A stretch of DNA of 64,000 nt from Myxococcales bacterium (GTDB lineage: Bacteria; Myxococcota_A; Polyangia; Haliangiales; Haliangiaceae): positions 1 to 64,000 of the forward strand of contig JAQBQF010000024.1 of assembly GCA_028287115.1 (NCBI GenBank). The letters are read 5' to 3'. Below the pieces are notes generated by a model. It saw nothing but the letters and a program-made list of their open reading frames with translations, searched no databases and was not told the DNA's origin. Shown piece by piece: positions 15,706 to 24,828 of this stretch. Numbering within the stretch: the stretch's first letter is position 1; each line of letters starts with the position of its first letter. Position numbers and translations under genes: made by a program.

Positions 15706-15900
15706 CTACGGCTTCCTCCGTCGGAGCTGTTCCGGCGGGATCAACTTCGCCGGCTTCTTCGGAGACATCGCGATCGGATCGAGCTCGGTCGTGCCGCACA
15801 AGAAACACGCGCGGTTCAAGATCACCTCGTGCAGGCAATCGCCGCACACGACGCAGACGCCCTCGCGGCGTTCGGTGTGAGGGCAGGCGGTGGAGGTCAC
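15706..15900 (-). CDS. Small zinc-ribbon-like protein coupled to recD
   Basis: 64 residues. The GTG start at 15900 overlaps the recD stop as GTGA, the same coupling used between recB and recD. The protein has a CPH near the N-terminus, then CVVCGDC and CFLCGTTE: cysteine pairs spaced like a small zinc ribbon. A basic, proline-rich tail follows (SPKKPAKLIPPEQLRRRK). I do not recognise a named family. Its place directly after recCBD suggests a link to DNA end processing or simply shared transcription. It ends 37 bp before the FHA activator gene. Confidence rests on the cysteine pattern, codon bias and the overlap. Confidence 0.62.
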   Translation of the reverse strand: MTSTACPHTERREGVCVVCGDCLHEVILNRACFLCGTTELDPIAMSPKKPAKLIPPEQLRRRKP

Positions 15901-17834
15901 GGCAAGAGGGTAGCCCGCATCCGGTCGGTGAGCCCGGAGTGCCGGAGCGCGTTGCGCTTGCCACCGGCGGCCAGCACGGCGCGGGAACCTGCGACGACGA
16001 CGCTGGTTCGTGCTCGCGTGATCGCGGTGTAGAGCAGCTCGCGCGTGACGAGCGGCAAGTCCTCGTGTGGGAGCACGAGGCACGCGGCATCGACCTCCGA
16101 GCCCTGGCTCTTGTGCACGGTGAGCGCCCACGCGAGCTCGAGCCGATCGCGCAGTGCTTCGATCGCAAACGGCATCAGGCGACCCGCGACGCGAAACACG
16201 GCGCGAAAGTGATGGCGCCCGAGTCCTTCATCGGCGCGGATCACGATTCCCTGATCGCCGTTGAACAGCCCGCGCTGATAATCGTTTGCGGTGATCATCA
16301 CCGGCTCGCCGGGCACGAAGTCTGGGCGCCCGACGACCGTCATTCGCTCGAGGGCGCGCGCGTGGAGGAACGCGTTGATCGCGATCGATCCGGTCGGCTG
16401 TCCGCGCGTGACCGTGAGCAGGCGTGCGCGCGCGAGCTGACGCCAGAGGAGCTCGAGCTCGGCCGCTTGCGCGGGCTTGATCTGGCCGTCCTCGAACTCG
16501 AACACGACGCGATCGGCGGTGCGCTGCGCCTTCGGTCCATCGAAGTGATGATGGAACGCCTCCGCGACGGCGAGCGTGAGATCGCGCGAACCGTCCGGCG
16601 CGATCTCGACCCACTCGACGCCGGAGAACGCGAGCGTGCCCGGCGTGCGTGACGTCGCGAGCTTGCCGTCGGCGAGCTTCTGCGCCGAGCCGTTGCGAAC
16701 GGCGGCCGCGGCTTCGAGGATCGCTCGACCGCGCGGATCGTCCGCGTCCATGCGGTAGCTGTGCTCGAGAAACGCGACGCGCGAGGTCGCGACACCTTCG
16801 TGGTCCGCGAGATCTGCAAGGATCTGGCCGGCATCGATCGCGGGCAGCTGATGTGCGTCGCCGATCAGCACGAGAGGCGCCGACGCGGGCAGCGCATCGA
16901 GGACCGCGTCCATCAGCTCGAGGTCGACCATCGAGGCCTCGTCGATGATCAGCGCGCCGACGGGGAGCGGACTCTGCGCGTGGTGCGCGAAGCCGTTGCC
17001 GCGATAGCCGAGCAGGCGATGCAACGTCTGCGCGGCCGGCAACGTGGCGACGAGCGCGCGATCGAGATCGGATCGATCGGCGAGCTTCGCGAGCTGATCG
17101 CCGATCACCTCGGTCAACCGGTTCGCGGCCTTTCCCGTCTGTGCCGCGAGCGCGATGTTCGCGATGCCGAGCCGCGCGAAGCCACGGATGATCGCCCCCG
17201 CGACGACGGTCTTGCCGGTGCCCGGGCCGCCGGTGACGACGCCGAGCTTCCCGGACAGCGCGAGCTCGACCGCACGCGCTTGCTCCGCCGACAGCTGCGG
17301 CTGCGCGGCGATCTCCGCGATCACGCGCGATGTGTCCACGACAGGTCCTCGCAAGCGCTCCGCGAGCCGCGCCGCCACGCGCTTTTCGAGCCACCGCGTA
17401 CGCTCGGTGTAGAGGCGGCCCTGATCGACGATCAATGGCTGCCGCGCCTCGTCGATACCGATCACCGATCCGAATTGCGGCGGTCCCGTCAGACTCGCGA
17501 TCTTTTTCAGCAGGCGGCCTTGATCGACATCGATCCCGGAGACGCGCACGATGTCGCGCACGATCTCCTTGAGTGGACCTTTGGGGCCGAGCGGAAGGTG
17601 GCTCGATCCCTGACGCTGCGCGATCATCAGCGCGAGCACGAGGATCGCGAGCGCTTCGGGATCGTTGCCACCGAGCCACGCGTCGGCGCGCACGAGCTCC
17701 TCGGCGAGATACAGCCCTTCGTCTCCGAGATCGCACTTGCGTGCGCCGGCGCCGAGCCGCCGAAACACCTCATCGGGCCCGGTTCGAGGGGGCTCGAATT
17801 TCGAGCGCAGTGTGCCGCGGGGATGCAGCGTCAC
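15897..17834 (-). CDS. recD: Exodeoxyribonuclease V alpha subunit RecD
   Basis: 645 residues with a GTG start overlapping the recB stop by 4 bp. It is a superfamily 1B 5'-3' helicase. It has Walker A GGPGTGKT (about 207), motif II LIIDEASMVDLELMDAV, LVLIGDAHQLPAI (motif III) and the C-terminal UvrD-like motif TVHKSQGSEVDAACLVLP, then YTAITRAR. In the RecBCD complex it is the fast motor running on the 5'-ended strand during double-strand break processing. Length is normal for RecD. The order recC-recB-recD with 4-bp overlaps throughout shows a tight operon. Confidence 0.95.
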   Translation of the reverse strand: MTLHPRGTLRSKFEPPRTGPDEVFRRLGAGARKCDLGDEGLYLAEELVRADAWLGGNDPEALAILVLALMIAQRQGSSHLPLGPKGPLKEIVRDIVRVSGIDVDQGRLLKKIASLTGPPQFGSVIGIDEARQPLIVDQGRLYTERTRWLEKRVAARLAERLRGPVVDTSRVIAEIAAQPQLSAEQARAVELALSGKLGVVTGGPGTGKTVVAGAIIRGFARLGIANIALAAQTGKAANRLTEVIGDQLAKLADRSDLDRALVATLPAAQTLHRLLGYRGNGFAHHAQSPLPVGALIIDEASMVDLELMDAVLDALPASAPLVLIGDAHQLPAIDAGQILADLADHEGVATSRVAFLEHSYRMDADDPRGRAILEAAAAVRNGSAQKLADGKLATSRTPGTLAFSGVEWVEIAPDGSRDLTLAVAEAFHHHFDGPKAQRTADRVVFEFEDGQIKPAQAAELELLWRQLARARLLTVTRGQPTGSIAINAFLHARALERMTVVGRPDFVPGEPVMITANDYQRGLFNGDQGIVIRADEGLGRHHFRAVFRVAGRLMPFAIEALRDRLELAWALTVHKSQGSEVDAACLVLPHEDLPLVTRELLYTAITRARTSVVVAGSRAVLAAGGKRNALRHSGLTDRMRATLLP

Positions 17835-20800
17835 GAGCGAAACCCGCTCCCGAGGGTTTGCTGGCTTGCTCCGTCGGGCCCACTCACCGGCGTTCGCGGG
17901 TTCGCTCCGTCGTCGTCCTCGCTCGCCAGCGTTCGCTGGCTCGCTCCATCTCCGGCGTCGCTCGGCAGCGTTCGCTGGCTCGTTCGATCACGGGCGTCGC
18001 GATCGGCGAGCCCGCCGAGCCAATCGGTCCAGCCGGCGATCGTTTCGGCCGTGGTCCGGATCGGGACGACGAGCCCGTAGCGCACGAACGCGAACAACAG
18101 GCCGGCCAGCCGGCGCTCGCCCCGCAGTCGATCCGCCGCGATCGCGTAGAGCCGCGCTTGCACGGCATACTTTTGCTTCGCGCGTTCGGCCGCCGCGACC
18201 GCGAGGTTCTCGCCGACGAGCACGTCGCTCTTGTAGTCGAGGACCCAGAGCTCGTCGTCCCACGACACGAGCACGTCGATGTAGCCGCGGACCAGCCCCC
18301 GTACGGCTGAACCGACCGCCGCGCGAACCTCGGGCAGCGGGAACGAAAACTCGACCTCGCGTGCCAGGCGCGGCGCGGCAACCAGCGCCGGAAGCTCGCC
18401 GCCGTCGACGAGCTGCAGCGGTGACGTCAGCGTCGCGTGCACGAGGCGCGCTGCGTGCGGGAGATAGCGCGCGCCGATCCCACGCTTGCGTGCCGCGTTG
18501 CGGAGCTGATCGATCACGATGTGATCGGTCGACCATGCTCCGGTGTCTGCGCCGCGTGCATGCGTGAGATCGGCGGTCTCCAGCAGATCGTGCAGCAAGA
18601 GTCCCGACGCGGCACCCGGCGGCAGATCTTCGGGACCGACCTGGCCCGAGGCGTCGTCGGAGTCAAATTCCGCGGCGTCGATCTCGAGTGGCGCCTCGCC
18701 GGCATTCGGTGTGATAGCTGCCGCCTCGAGATCGTGCGCGAGCCGCGTATACGACAGCGTCGATAAACCGCCACGGACACCATCGATCGGCGCGAGCTCG
18801 CCGACCGCCGGAGGCGCCGCGGCGTGGAATCCTGCGAGCGCATCGAGCGGCGCCGGCGCCAGCTCTTCGGCACCGACGGGAACATCGATGATGTTGAAGA
18901 GCGGCCGCGATGACGCCGCGAGCGGCCGCCGCGGATCCAGATGCGGTTTCAGGCAGCGCTGGATCGGCTGATACATCGTGCGATCCTTGACCGTGCGGTC
19001 GCCGTACAGCGGCAAGTACAGCCGAACCTGCGCGCGGGTCAGCGCGACATACGCGAGGCGTTGATTCTCGGCATCGCCTTCCGCCTCGAGCCGCCTCACG
19101 ATCTCGGGATCCTGCGGATCGACGACGAGCACGCGCTTGGCCTCCGAGCCGGCCACGGCCACGGCGCGTAGCGTATTGATCTTGAGACCGCTCGGCCCCG
19201 GGCTGACGCCACCGTAGAGGAACACGTACGGTGCCTCGAGCCCCTTGGCCTTGTGCACGGTGAGCACGCGGATCGAGTCGGCGTCGGTCTCGGCGCGCTG
19301 GACGTCGCGATCATCGAACCGATCGGAGCGGTCGTTGATCCAGCGGCGCAACTGCACGACGAGCTCGTGCAAGTCACTCCGCGAGCGCGCGACCTCTTCG
19401 AGGAGCAGCTCGAGCAAGTGCCACGTATTCGTCAGCGCACGCTCGCCGCCACCGAGCACGAGCGCGCGCTCGGCGAACCGGCTGTCCTCGACGAGCTTGC
19501 GGAACAGCAGCTCGTAATTGCGACGCGCCCCGAGCGCAGCCCAGTCGAACAGCCGCGCGATCAATGGGTGATGATCCGGTGCATCGACGACCTTCATCAG
19601 ATCGGCCCACGGCACATCGAAGTAGCGCGTCCGCAGCGCGCGCAACCGCACCGAGCGATCACGCGGTGCCGCGATCGAGGCGAGCACATCCGCGAGCTCC
19701 GAGGCTTCGCGCGTCTCGAACAGCTTGTCGCTCTCGACGAGCGCACACGGCAGCCCGCGTGCGCGCAACGCCGTCGCGATCTCGGCGCTCTCGCTGTTGC
19801 TTCGCGTCAGCACCATCACCTGACCGAGCGAGAACGGTGGCTCGCCATTTCGGCCGCGCCAGTTCGGCGGCGCATCTCGAAGCTGTTCGATCGCGACTCC
19901 GATCGCGGTTCGCAGGGCCGTCGTGTTGGCCTCCTTGCCGGAGCCGGCCATCGCGAACACGGTGACCGGCTCGCCTTCGTCGCAGATCACCTCGCCGCAC
20001 GAGCGAACGGGCTTGTCGTACTCGATCGCGCCCTGGAGCAGCGCCGTGCCGAACGTGCCGATCAGGATCGTGTTGATGGCATCGACGAGCGGCGCCGTCG
20101 ATCGCCGGTTGACGTCGAGTGTCACCTCGGTCGCGCCGTTGCGCTGGAGCTCGTTGCGGGCGTCGAGATAGGTCTCGACGTCGGCGCCGCGGAACCCGTA
20201 GATCGCCTGCTTCGGATCGCCGACGATCACGAGACCGCGCGCATCTGGATGCATCCACACCGAGCGGAAGATGTTCCATTGGACCGGATCGGTGTCCTGG
20301 AACTCGTCGATCATCACCCACGGCGTGCGCGCGCGTAGCCGCATCGCGAGCTCCGGTCCACGCTCGTCGCGCAACGCGCGGTGCACGAGCTCGAGCATGT
20401 CGTCGTAGTCGAACTGACCTTGCTCCGCCTTGTCCGAGGCGAGTCGGTCGACAACGCGCGGCAAGAACGCCGTCGCGATCGCCTCGCCGAGCGAGATGCT
20501 GATGGCGACCCGGCGCAACACGTCGGCGAGCTCCGGCGGCGCGGGCTTCTTCAGCCGGCCGAGCAGGGTCTTGGCGACGTCGCGGAGCTGATCGATGCTC
20601 GCGAGCACGCGCGCGGCAGGCGTGCCTGCGGGCGCCTTACCGAGCGCGTTGCCGATCGTGAGCAGCCAACCCTCGAGGTGCTGCTTGCCGTGACCATCGA
20701 CCGCGACGCGCGCGCGCTGTTCCGGCGTGCCGAGCGCAGCCTGTAGCTCCTCACCCAGCGCGTTGATCGCTTCCGGATCGTACGGCGCGCGCGGCTTCGC

Positions 20801-21373
20801 TCCGGTGCGCGCGCACTTGAGCAGCAACCGGCGCAGATCGTCGACGCTGCGGCCGCTCTCGAGAAAAGCTCCCAGCAGCTCTTTGTCGGCGGGCTCGCGC
20901 GCAAACCGCTCGCGCAACAGCGAGGCGAACGCGGCGTCGAACGCGACCTCGTCGGCGACTTGCGTCTGCACGAACAAGCGCCGCGCGGCGAACGCATCCT
21001 CGATCAGCACGCGATGACAGAAGCCGTGGATCGTGAAGATCGGCGCGTGATCGAACGCGATCACCGCAGCCCGCAGCCGAGCACGCGCAGCGTCGTCGAT
21101 CTCCCAGCACGGGGTGCCGGCCGGGGCGCTATCCGTCATCTGCCGCGACAAGCGATCGAGGAGGTCGCGGATCCGCATGCGCAGCTCGGCGACGGCTTTG
21201 TCGGTGAACGTGACGAGCAAGATCTGGCCGAGCTCGGCGCCTGCGAGGATCAGATCGACGACGCGATGCTCGAGGAAGAACGTCTTGCCGGTCCCGGCGG
21301 ACGCCTCGACCACGACGAACCGATCGCTCGCCGGCGGCAGTGCCTCGGGACGCAGAGCGCGCACGATCGTCAT
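17831..21373 (-). CDS. recB: Exodeoxyribonuclease V beta subunit RecB, with an unusual repeat-bearing C-terminal tail
   Basis: 1180 residues from MTIVRALRPEAL; this ATG overlaps the recC stop as ATGA. It is a UvrD-type helicase: Walker A EASAGTGKT (about 21-29), motif II PWVMIDEFQDTDPVQW, and VLTVHKAKGLEAPYVF. The C-terminal nuclease domain has the metal/catalytic set LLHDLLE ... IDVLVSWDDELWVLDYKSD. The last 50 residues, beyond the nuclease, are four degenerate copies of an 11-13-residue unit (GASQRTLASED, GASQQTLGSG and relatives) encoded by a palindromic DNA element. RecB degrades and unwinds duplex ends, then loads RecA in the complex. Confidence 0.95.
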   Translation of the reverse strand: MTIVRALRPEALPPASDRFVVVEASAGTGKTFFLEHRVVDLILAGAELGQILLVTFTDKAVAELRMRIRDLLDRLSRQMTDSAPAGTPCWEIDDAARARLRAAVIAFDHAPIFTIHGFCHRVLIEDAFAARRLFVQTQVADEVAFDAAFASLLRERFAREPADKELLGAFLESGRSVDDLRRLLLKCARTGAKPRAPYDPEAINALGEELQAALGTPEQRARVAVDGHGKQHLEGWLLTIGNALGKAPAGTPAARVLASIDQLRDVAKTLLGRLKKPAPPELADVLRRVAISISLGEAIATAFLPRVVDRLASDKAEQGQFDYDDMLELVHRALRDERGPELAMRLRARTPWVMIDEFQDTDPVQWNIFRSVWMHPDARGLVIVGDPKQAIYGFRGADVETYLDARNELQRNGATEVTLDVNRRSTAPLVDAINTILIGTFGTALLQGAIEYDKPVRSCGEVICDEGEPVTVFAMAGSGKEANTTALRTAIGVAIEQLRDAPPNWRGRNGEPPFSLGQVMVLTRSNSESAEIATALRARGLPCALVESDKLFETREASELADVLASIAAPRDRSVRLRALRTRYFDVPWADLMKVVDAPDHHPLIARLFDWAALGARRNYELLFRKLVEDSRFAERALVLGGGERALTNTWHLLELLLEEVARSRSDLHELVVQLRRWINDRSDRFDDRDVQRAETDADSIRVLTVHKAKGLEAPYVFLYGGVSPGPSGLKINTLRAVAVAGSEAKRVLVVDPQDPEIVRRLEAEGDAENQRLAYVALTRAQVRLYLPLYGDRTVKDRTMYQPIQRCLKPHLDPRRPLAASSRPLFNIIDVPVGAEELAPAPLDALAGFHAAAPPAVGELAPIDGVRGGLSTLSYTRLAHDLEAAAITPNAGEAPLEIDAAEFDSDDASGQVGPEDLPPGAASGLLLHDLLETADLTHARGADTGAWSTDHIVIDQLRNAARKRGIGARYLPHAARLVHATLTSPLQLVDGGELPALVAAPRLAREVEFSFPLPEVRAAVGSAVRGLVRGYIDVLVSWDDELWVLDYKSDVLVGENLAVAAAERAKQKYAVQARLYAIAADRLRGERRLAGLLFAFVRYGLVVPIRTTAETIAGWTDWLGGLADRDARDRTSQRTLPSDAGDGASQRTLASEDDDGANPRTPVSGPDGASQQTLGSGFRS
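17843..17986. repeat. Four copies of a palindromic element inside the 3' end of recB
   Basis: On the plus strand the units lie at about 17843-17872, 17881-17908, 17921-17947 and 17957-17986. The best-preserved copies contain GCCAGCGTTCGCTGGC (arms GCCAGCG/CGCTGGC around a 2-bp loop) flanked by TCGCTC on the right and GCTC on the left. In the recB frame each unit reads as a GASQRTL-like peptide. Related copies occur in recC and in the iron-sulphur gene at 51921. Confidence 0.8.
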
Positions 21374-24300
21374 GCGTCGACCTCGAAGCCGTGCTCGCCG
21401 GTCATCCGCACGACGAGCGGCCGCAGGCGGCGCTGCGCGATCGCGAGCGGATTGCGGGGCAGGGCGAGCCCGTCGCGCCGATCGATCGGACCGTAGCCGA
21501 GGCCACCCGTGAGGTCGCCGTGCCTCGTCAGCTTCGGCATATCGCCGCCGAGCGCCTTGACGAGCGCATCGAACGGCAGCAGGTAGCCGTGCGATTCGTC
21601 GAGGAGCTCGGTGCACAAGCTCGCGAGAAATTTCTGGGCCTCGTCTTGCGCCCACGGTGCGTGATCGACCCACGCCGCCTTGCCGTTCGGATCGAGGACG
21701 ACGTGCGTGTGCCCCGTCGGCGCGAGTCCAGCGGCCGCGAGCACGAGGTGATCGAGCGCGCCGCGCAGGTGATACGGCGTGCTCGGCTTCCAGTCACGCA
21801 GCGTCGGCACGACCGAGGTGCGCTTGCCGGTCCCGAGCAAGATCTCGGTCTGTCCCATCAGTCGAACGGTTCGGCCTCCGGACAAGGAGATCTCGAGGGC
21901 TGCACGGAGCTCGGCGCCCGGCGAGTGCGCGCGCCCGAAGCCGATCCGCGTGACGCCACCGACGGCGATCGGGCCGAGGTGTGCGCGCCATTGCTCGAGC
22001 GTGTGCAGATCGCGATTGCGCTCCGCATCGGCGAACACACCGACGGGATACTGCCCGCGCAGCTGCATGCCGGCGACTGCGCGATCGTAGTGCACGCCGA
22101 CGCCCGCACCGGGATCGCGGAGCCACGCCGCGAGGACCTCGCGCAGGAGCAGGGCACGCTGCATGCGATCGACCTGAAACGGCTCGTCGCTATGATCGGT
22201 GACCGTGTCGTCGTCGAGCTCGTACAGGCCGAGCACCGCCTGTGCCCAGGCCTGGATCGGATACTCGAGGAACGTCCGCAAGTTCGCGACCGAAAGTGCA
22301 CGCGCGATCGGCGGACGTGGCGCGGCCGAGGGCGCCTCGACGAGCGCGAGCGCATCCCGTAGCGCGGCTTGCGAAGGATCCGCGATCAGCTCGAGCATGC
22401 CGTCTTCATCGGGCACCGGCTGTCCGCTCAGTCGCAGATGCGTGCGGATCGCGTCGCGCACGCCTTTCGCCCAGCGTTCGCGCTCGACCGCGGGCACGAC
22501 GGAGCGTTGGTCCACTCCATCGCGCTTATACTCCGTGAACCGGTGCAGTGGGTGGCGCACGGTCATCGCGGCGAGCGCCTCGCGACTTGATCGGGGCACG
22601 AGTGCCGTCTCGCCGAGGTACGGAGCAAGCGCATCTGCCAGCTCGAGGACGACCGAAGATGGCCCGAGCGCCGAGCCGCTCTTCTCCTCGGAGGCGACGT
22701 AAGATAGATACAACGCATCGCGCGCGGACAGCAGCAGCTCGAGGAACGCGTGGCGATCGCGATCGCGCGGTGTCACGTCGCCGGGCCGCGGCGTCGTCCG
22801 GAGATCGAGCGGATTGGGTTGATCGGTGGCCGGGAACCCGCCTTGGTCGAGCCCGACGACGAACGTCACACGAAACGGCACCGCGCGCATCGCGCCGACC
22901 GGTGCGACCATCACGCCCGAGGCAAGCGGCTCACCGCGGTTGCTTCGCGCCGATTCGATCAACCGCGCCGCATACTCGCGCGCCTCACGAAACCCGAGCG
23001 CGCGTCCATCGAGATCAAGTCGTGCGAGACCGGCGAGCGTCGACTTCACGCGCTCGAGATCGCGTGCGGCATCATCGCTGCGCGCCGCGAGGTAGCTATC
23101 GACGATCCCGACGAAGATCTCGGCCCACCTCGCGAGAGAATATTCACAGGTCGCCAGCCAAGCGGCGTCCGCGCACAGCGAACGGATCATGAGCGCGTAC
23201 GTCGCCGCGCTCGCCTGCAGCTCCGGCCTGATCTCCTCGGGCGCGACCTCGAGCCGGCCGTATTTCGGATCGTTGACGACGACGGGGCCGCGATCGCCGA
23301 CCATGAACGCGCCGAGCGCGAGCCGCCGCACGCCCTGATCCCAGTGAAAGTGCCCGTGATGATCCTCGAGGTACGTCCCGGTGTGGGCGTCGCCATCGCT
23401 GCCGTGCACGATGCCGAGTCGCTCGGTCCACCCGACCCAGTCCTCGGCATCGACGTGCGGAAATCCGGCGAGCACCGCCGGATGCGTCATCACGCGCAAC
23501 AGATCACGCCGCCGCATCGCCGAGGTCGGCAGCTCGAGGAGCGCGAGCACGGCTTCCCCGATCCGCCCGCGATCGTTGATCGGTGCGTCGACGAGATGAT
23601 ACGGCACGCCCACCGCCTCGAACGCCGACGGTGCCTGCGCGAGATAGCGCTCGCGATCGCCGCCTGCGATCCACACCGCGATCTCGTGCGCGCGCAGCGT
23701 GGGATCTTCGTCGAGGCTGCGCCGCGCTTCATCGGCGACGACCTCGAGCTCGCGCCGCGGATTCGGACACGCGAACACCGTCACGCCCGCTTCGCGGACG
23801 ACTTCGCTCCCCAGCCTTCGCTGGCTCGCTCCATGTTGGGCTCGATCGGCCGGCCGGCGATCGAGCATGTCGAACAGCATGCGCTCGCGCGCAGACTCGC
23901 CCGCGGCTTCTACAAATGCATCGTCGACGTTGCCCCCCGATCGCTCGACGAGCGCCGCGAGCGTGTCGCGCACGGGACGCCCCCACAGGACGAGCGGCAA
24001 CGGATCGTCCCCCGCCGGGGATTCTGCACCGTCGCCGGCCGGAGCCGCAGAACGGCCGCGGACGTCGTCCCACAGCTCGCGACACGGATCGAGCAGGTAC
24101 ACCGTCACCTGCGATGTCTGTGCGAGATCACTCAGCGCCTCGAGCTGCGAGCGCTGCAGAAACGACAGGCCAAACACCGAGACGGGCGTTCCGAGGATCG
24201 GTGGGGCGAGCTCTGCGCGCCGGCGAGCGAGCGGCAGTAGCGGTGTCGGCGAGTAGCGCTTCGTCGGTGCGATGCGATGGAGTCGTTCGAACGCGGCGCC

Positions 24301-24825
24301 GATCACCGCGGCTTGCCAGGCCGCGCCCGGATGATCGTCGAGCTCGGTCGGCGCGCGCCCGTTGAGCAGCGCCGGCATCCAGTCGGGGCGCGTCGTTGCG
24401 TACTGCCACGTTAGATCCGCGAGCCGATCCGCGAGCTGGACACGACGAGGACCCGCGCGATCTCCAGGTGCGGGCGCGGCGTCGAGGTACGCGCGCACGA
24501 TCGGAACGCGCGCGATCACGTCCTCGTCCGCGAGCACCGAAGCGATCATCGCGCCGAGCTGACCGCGATCGAGCCCGGTGATGCCCGCCGCGCGCGCCGC
24601 CGCGTCCTCGGTCCACGTGCGCTCGATGAACCGATCGAACGTCGGCAGCTCGAGACCCGCGGCGATCCCACGCGCGATCGCGATCTCGCGCTGCAGCCAG
24701 CGTGCGACGAGATGACTACCGACGACGATGGTTTGCGCTACGAACGGGTCGAGTGGCCGAGGCAGTGCTTCGAGCAGCGCCGACAAGAGACTCTCCGCCC
24801 GATTGCCGTGAACGATGCGCAGCAT
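21370..24825 (-). CDS. recC: Exodeoxyribonuclease V gamma subunit RecC
   Basis: 1151 residues. The N-terminus MLRIVHGNRAESL leads into the RecC helicase-like fold (LVARWLQREIA, GIAAGLELPTFDRF). The helicase motifs are degraded, as expected for RecC, which recognises Chi instead of hydrolysing ATP. The conserved SGVMVAPVGAMRAVPFRV and VGLDQGGFP block is present, as is the inactive nuclease-like C-terminal domain. At about residues 331-340 there is an in-frame insertion, GASQRRLGSE, made by the same palindromic element found in the recB tail. It starts 3 bp after the lipid kinase gene and overlaps recB by 4 bp. Confidence 0.93.
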   Translation of the reverse strand: MLRIVHGNRAESLLSALLEALPRPLDPFVAQTIVVGSHLVARWLQREIAIARGIAAGLELPTFDRFIERTWTEDAAARAAGITGLDRGQLGAMIASVLADEDVIARVPIVRAYLDAAPAPGDRAGPRRVQLADRLADLTWQYATTRPDWMPALLNGRAPTELDDHPGAAWQAAVIGAAFERLHRIAPTKRYSPTPLLPLARRRAELAPPILGTPVSVFGLSFLQRSQLEALSDLAQTSQVTVYLLDPCRELWDDVRGRSAAPAGDGAESPAGDDPLPLVLWGRPVRDTLAALVERSGGNVDDAFVEAAGESARERMLFDMLDRRPADRAQHGASQRRLGSEVVREAGVTVFACPNPRRELEVVADEARRSLDEDPTLRAHEIAVWIAGGDRERYLAQAPSAFEAVGVPYHLVDAPINDRGRIGEAVLALLELPTSAMRRRDLLRVMTHPAVLAGFPHVDAEDWVGWTERLGIVHGSDGDAHTGTYLEDHHGHFHWDQGVRRLALGAFMVGDRGPVVVNDPKYGRLEVAPEEIRPELQASAATYALMIRSLCADAAWLATCEYSLARWAEIFVGIVDSYLAARSDDAARDLERVKSTLAGLARLDLDGRALGFREAREYAARLIESARSNRGEPLASGVMVAPVGAMRAVPFRVTFVVGLDQGGFPATDQPNPLDLRTTPRPGDVTPRDRDRHAFLELLLSARDALYLSYVASEEKSGSALGPSSVVLELADALAPYLGETALVPRSSREALAAMTVRHPLHRFTEYKRDGVDQRSVVPAVERERWAKGVRDAIRTHLRLSGQPVPDEDGMLELIADPSQAALRDALALVEAPSAAPRPPIARALSVANLRTFLEYPIQAWAQAVLGLYELDDDTVTDHSDEPFQVDRMQRALLLREVLAAWLRDPGAGVGVHYDRAVAGMQLRGQYPVGVFADAERNRDLHTLEQWRAHLGPIAVGGVTRIGFGRAHSPGAELRAALEISLSGGRTVRLMGQTEILLGTGKRTSVVPTLRDWKPSTPYHLRGALDHLVLAAAGLAPTGHTHVVLDPNGKAAWVDHAPWAQDEAQKFLASLCTELLDESHGYLLPFDALVKALGGDMPKLTRHGDLTGGLGYGPIDRRDGLALPRNPLAIAQRRLRPLVVRMTGEHGFEVDA
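23804..23832. repeat. Palindromic element copy inside recC
   Basis: Plus-strand sequence TCGCTCCCCAGCCTTCGCTG followed by GCTCGCTCC. It matches the recB units at most positions and encodes the peptide GASQRRLGSE in the recC frame. It sits in a variable loop region between two conserved parts of RecC, so the host gene remains open. Confidence 0.75.
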
Positions 24826-24828
24826 GGA

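Noticed and set aside
17834..18080. The palindromic repeats at the 3' end of recB considered as a transcription terminator or CRISPR-like array.
   Set aside because: They lie inside the recB reading frame before recD, have no T-tracts and no constant spacers, and related units occur in recC and an iron-sulphur gene.
15897..24825. recCBD plus Uma2 genes considered as a defence island or an anti-phage system.
   Set aside because: recC, recB and recD are complete housekeeping repair genes; Uma2 genes have no established defence role and no other defence genes are nearby.
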